From assembly GCA_041689615.1 (NCBI GenBank), contig JBDNFW010000044.1, forward strand, positions 1 through 64,000: a DNA stretch of 64,000 bases, given 5' to 3'. The notes beneath the pieces are model-generated. The model made no database searches. It worked only from the letters and a program-made list of their open reading frames with translations, and was not told the DNA's origin. A program made the translations under genes and the position numbers. Source of the DNA: UBA7359 sp041689615 (GTDB taxonomy: Bacteria > Pseudomonadota > Gammaproteobacteria > Eutrophobiales > Eutrophobiaceae). Below, piece after piece: positions 61,382 to 64,000 of the stretch (positions within the stretch are counted from its first letter, which is position 1; each line of letters opens with the position of its first letter).

Positions 61382-62443
61382 ATGGACAAAAAACAGCTAT
61401 CTGAAAATATAAAATGTTGGGGAACTGAATTAGGTTTTCAGCAGCTTGGCTTCACGACGACGGCATTAGCAGAAGATGAAGCCTATCTATTAAACTGGCT
61501 TGAGCAAGGACGACACGGCGCAATGTCTTATATGGAATCTCATGGAACCAAACGAAGTCGTCCGGAAGATCTCGTACCCGGTACGGTTAGTGTTATCTCG
61601 GTACGAATGGATTACATGCCACCTTCCAGTAAACATCCCATGCAAGTTTTAAATAACAACAACCTTGCTTATATCTCTCGATACGCAATGGGTCGTGATT
61701 ATCACAAATTGATGCGTCAACGTTTACAAAAACTGGCAACTAAAATTGAAAATGAAGTTGGACATTTTGGTTATCGTTGTTTTGTTGATAGCGCACCTGT
61801 ATTGGAAAAAGCATTAGCACGTAATGCCGGGCTAGGTTGGATAGGAAAGCACAGCAATCTTATCAATCCAAAAGCAGGCTCATGGTTTTTTCTTGGTGAA
61901 ATCTATACTGATCTGCCACTTGAAATCGACGAGCCTTTTGATAGTCATCATTGCGGCAGTTGTAATGCTTGTATTGATATATGTCCAACCAAAGCGATTG
62001 TTGGTCCGATGCAAGTTGATGCCCGTCGTTGTATATCTTATTTAACGATTGAATTACGTGATTCTATTCCAGAAGAGTTTCGTAAAATGATCGGAAACCG
62101 TGTTTATGGTTGCGATGATTGCCAATTGATTTGCCCGTGGAACAAGTTTTCAAAAAAATCTGAAGAAGATGACTTTCGTGTAAGACATGGGTTAGATTCA
62201 CCAACGCTAGTTGAATTATTTGCCTGGACTGAAACAGACTTCTTAAAGAATACAGAAGGTTCTGCAATAAGAAGAATTGGGTATGAATCCTGGTTAAGAA
62301 ATATCGCCGTGGGCCTTGGCAATGCACCCGGCACTAATGAAGTCATTAGTGCATTAAAAAATCGTCAACATGATGCTTCTGCTTTGGTTAGAGAACATAC
62401 CGAATGGGCATTAACTCAACACGGTATTAAAAACTTAAACTAA
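61382..62443 (+). CDS. queG: epoxyqueuosine reductase QueG
   Basis: A 353-residue cobalamin- and Fe-S-dependent reductase, performing the last step of queuosine synthesis in tRNA. It carries YISRYAMGRDYHKLMRQRLQ, the region CFVDSAPVLEKALARNAGLG, WIGKHSNLI, and two 4Fe-4S motifs: CGSCNACIDICPTKAI (about 196-211) and CDDCQLICPWNKF (about 244-256). The HEAT-like C-terminus (WLRNIAVGLGNAPG) is present. It ends 3 bases before the convergent nfeD gene. Confidence 0.96.
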   Translation: MDKKQLSENIKCWGTELGFQQLGFTTTALAEDEAYLLNWLEQGRHGAMSYMESHGTKRSRPEDLVPGTVSVISVRMDYMPPSSKHPMQVLNNNNLAYISRYAMGRDYHKLMRQRLQKLATKIENEVGHFGYRCFVDSAPVLEKALARNAGLGWIGKHSNLINPKAGSWFFLGEIYTDLPLEIDEPFDSHHCGSCNACIDICPTKAIVGPMQVDARRCISYLTIELRDSIPEEFRKMIGNRVYGCDDCQLICPWNKFSKKSEEDDFRVRHGLDSPTLVELFAWTETDFLKNTEGSAIRRIGYESWLRNIAVGLGNAPGTNEVISALKNRQHDASALVREHTEWALTQHGIKNLN

Positions 62444-62446
62444 AAC

Positions 62447-62905
62447 TTATTTAGCATAGAGTGTTTCCGATTCAACATTAAACACGGTGCCATCAACACT
62501 CAAAACCCGCACCTTCATACCTGCTGGCATATCCGAACCTTTTACCTTCCAGATTGAATCATCAACCTTCACTTTACCAACACCATTGACTATAGGTTCT
62601 TCGAGAGTGAAAGTACGGCCAACATATTGTTCACCTCGACGATTCAAATTAGGTTCATCGTTCACAGTGGGGTTTGATTTTTGATGTCTCTTATATAACA
62701 CCAGTGTCACAATCGATAACACACCAAAAATAATTACCTGAATTAATAATGGTATCGTGGGCATCATGAACAACAATATGCCAACGACAAAAGCGGAAAT
62801 GCCCATCCACAAAAAATACGCTGCAGGCAGAAGCATTTCTATAACAATCATAACGACTGCTGCAATAAGCCAATACCAAAATTCAATCTGGTTTAACCAT
62901 TCCAT
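62447..62905 (-). CDS. NfeD-like membrane protein
   Basis: A 152-residue protein: hydrophobic segments (about 10-30, 33-50 and 53-70; FWYWLIAAVVMIVIEMLLPA and FGVLSIVTLVLYK), then an OB-fold NfeD domain (GEQYVGRTFTLEEPIVNGVG, then VKVDDSIWKVKGSDMPAGMK, VRVLSVDG). It lacks the ClpP-like protease part of long NfeD proteins. It is 11 bases downstream of the stomatin-like gene, the classic NfeD-SPFH pair, which probably acts together in membrane quality control. Confidence 0.9.
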   Translation of the reverse strand: MEWLNQIEFWYWLIAAVVMIVIEMLLPAAYFLWMGISAFVVGILLFMMPTIPLLIQVIIFGVLSIVTLVLYKRHQKSNPTVNDEPNLNRRGEQYVGRTFTLEEPIVNGVGKVKVDDSIWKVKGSDMPAGMKVRVLSVDGTVFNVESETLYAK

Positions 62906-62916
62906 AACTTAACTCC

Positions 62917-63846
62917 TTAAACTTGACCGCTGGTTTTTTTGTCTTTGCCAAAGGTCTCTTTAGCAATTTCACCGATACCTGCTAATGCACCAATCACATT
63001 GCTTGCTTCCAGAGGCATCAGGATAACTTTTTGATTCGGTGCAGAGGCTATTTCTTTTAACGCATCAACATACTTGGTTGCGACGAAATAATTGATTGCT
63101 TGGATATCACCGGTGGCTATTGCGTTAGAAACATCGGTTGTTGCTTTCGCTTCTGCCTGCGCTAAACGTTCGCGAGCATCTGCATCAAGAAACGCAGATT
63201 CTTTACGTCCTTCTGCTTCCAGAATGCGCGCTCTTTTCTCACCATCCGCTTTCAAAATAGCAGCCTGTTTTTCACCTTCCGCTTCCAGTACTAATGCGCG
63301 TTTTTCACGCTCTGCTTTCATCTGTCTTGCCATCGAATCGACCAGATCTTTCGGCGGCGAAATATCTTTTATCTCGATACGAGTCACTTTGACGCCCCAG
63401 GGACTGGTCGCTTCATCAACAACACGTAGTAGCTGTGCATTAATCGTGTCACGTTGCGACAATAAGTCATCTAGATCCATCGAACCCATTACCGTACGAA
63501 TATTGGTCATGGTTAAATTCAAAATTGCTCGAGTAAGATTATTCACTTCGTACGCTGCTTGCGCGGCATTCAATACCTGAAAGAAAACCACGCCATCAAC
63601 GCGTACCATCGCGTTATCCTTGGTGATAACTTCCTGTGATGGAACATCGACAACGGTCTCCATCATATTCATTTTCGCGCCGATTCTATCGAAAAAAGGA
63701 ACAATGACATGTAAGCCTGGTGACAACGTTCGTTTATATTCACCAAAACGTTCTACCGTATACTCGTTTCCCTGAGTAACAATAGTCACTGCCTTCATAA
63801 GTAACACAATTGAAAAAATTGCGACGACGAAAATAAACTCAGCCAT
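62917..63846 (-). CDS. qmcA: SPFH/stomatin-like membrane protein (QmcA family)
   Basis: A 309-residue protein with one N-terminal membrane anchor (FIFVVAIFSIVLLMKAVTIV) and an SPFH domain (VERFGEYKRTLSPGLHVIVP, VDVPSQEVITKDNAMVRVDG, RTVMGSMDLDDLLSQRDTIN, WGVKVTRIEIKDI). A long Ala/Glu-rich coiled coil (ALVLEAEGEKQAAILKADGE, KRARILEAEGRKESAFLDAD) follows. E. coli QmcA has this layout and partners with an NfeD-like protein. It forms large membrane assemblies. Confidence 0.92.
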   Translation of the reverse strand: MAEFIFVVAIFSIVLLMKAVTIVTQGNEYTVERFGEYKRTLSPGLHVIVPFFDRIGAKMNMMETVVDVPSQEVITKDNAMVRVDGVVFFQVLNAAQAAYEVNNLTRAILNLTMTNIRTVMGSMDLDDLLSQRDTINAQLLRVVDEATSPWGVKVTRIEIKDISPPKDLVDSMARQMKAEREKRALVLEAEGEKQAAILKADGEKRARILEAEGRKESAFLDADARERLAQAEAKATTDVSNAIATGDIQAINYFVATKYVDALKEIASAPNQKVILMPLEASNVIGALAGIGEIAKETFGKDKKTSGQV

Positions 63847-63867
63847 GACTTTCTCCTTATCTAAAAA

Positions 63868-64000
63868 TTATTTTATAAAACGTATCGTATATGGATAACG
63901 ATATTTAACACCATCATTTGCTTTAATCGCTGCCATAATAATGACAACAATTTGGAAAATGATAAGCACGCCAAGCAATAAAAAACCGATTAACACAAAC
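63868..64000 (-). CDS. DUF4870-type membrane protein, partial at window edge
   Basis: The minus strand is open from position 64000 to a TAA at 63868-63870 and encodes a membrane helix (FVLIGFLLLGVLIIFQIVVI) followed by AAIKANDGVKYRYPYTIRFI and K. The ending xAxKANxGxxYRYPxxIRFI is typical of the DUF4870 (Tic20-like) family. Only the last 43 codons are visible; the start lies outside the window. It is upstream of the stomatin-like gene on the same strand. Confidence 0.75.
   Translation of the reverse strand, partial: FVLIGFLLLGVLIIFQIVVIIMAAIKANDGVKYRYPYTIRFIK

Noticed and set aside
1..64000. CRISPR array, rRNA operon, prophage structural genes or plasmid replication genes
   Set aside because: No regularly spaced repeats, rRNA, capsid, tail or replication genes were seen anywhere in the window.

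Overview
The window is a contiguous stretch of an AT-rich gammaproteobacterial chromosome. Several conserved gammaproteobacterial gene orders identify the class: pcnB-folK-dNK-panB-panC-panD, lptF-lptG divergent from pepA-holC-valS, rlmN-pilW-rodZ-hisS-yfgM-bamB-der, and dapA-bamC divergent from gcvR-bcp. Ser/Thr kinases that open with an HRNSLKPG-type motif, MORN_2 repeats, a SUF-only iron-sulfur operon and a stand-alone SWIB protein would fit a sulfur- or methyl-oxidising (Thiotrichales-like) lineage. The genus cannot be fixed from the sequence alone.

Layout. 1-5294 (minus): a pantothenate/folate/RNA-processing operon ending in a cut-off CinA-family gene. 5357-5432: tRNA-Glu with a CUC anticodon. 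5433-18347: an accessory island. It holds a tRNA-3'-half-like relic, two adjacent GYF_2 membrane proteins (one with an RDD domain, one with a ClpP/SppA-like domain), a 48-residue protein on the opposite strand, a giant DUF4011/SF1 helicase with a C-terminal Vsr-like nuclease, a membrane Ser/Thr kinase with MORN_2 repeats, and an IS3-family element flanked by two unrelated gene fragments. 18344-26843: lptG, lptF, pepA, holC, valS, a serine acetyltransferase and a DUF2970 protein. 26869-34075 (minus): a type I restriction-modification locus (hsdM, hsdS, a RhuM-Fic protein, and an hsdR frameshifted inside its Walker A motif). 34471-41832: an IscR-controlled suf operon (iscR-sufA-B-C-D-S-U-T) followed by a Rieske ferredoxin. 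42167-50271: ndk and the rlmN-to-der block. 50268-52357 (minus): a decayed patch with a truncated antiporter, a broken SpoIIAA-like gene and a frameshifted membrane-protein gene. 52731-64000: bamC, dapA, gcvR, bcp, a triply broken phoH-like gene, a membrane CxxCH protein, a SpoIIE-type phosphatase, a SWIB protein, an AI-2E family permease, queG, nfeD, a stomatin-like gene and a partial DUF4870 gene.

How things fit together. The housekeeping operons cover coenzyme A and folate precursors, lipopolysaccharide export (LptFG), outer-membrane assembly (BamB, BamC, and YfgM at the translocon), cell shape and pili (RodZ, PilW), and iron-sulfur assembly with IscR feedback through a recognisable type 1 IscR site. 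The most unusual material is the 5.4-18.3 kb island. Its helicase-nuclease and its membrane kinase share the peptide GKIHRNSL at their N-termini, and the two GYF_2 proteins lie directly upstream. I propose it as a candidate uncharacterised defence or stress module.

Two further patterns stand out. A roughly 150-170 bp intergenic element occurs three times (41308, 41848, 55377). Gene decay is frequent: hsdR, a phoH-like gene, a SpoIIAA-like gene, an antiporter and a small membrane-protein gene are all broken, which suggests ongoing genome erosion or, for the single-base indels only, possible sequence error.
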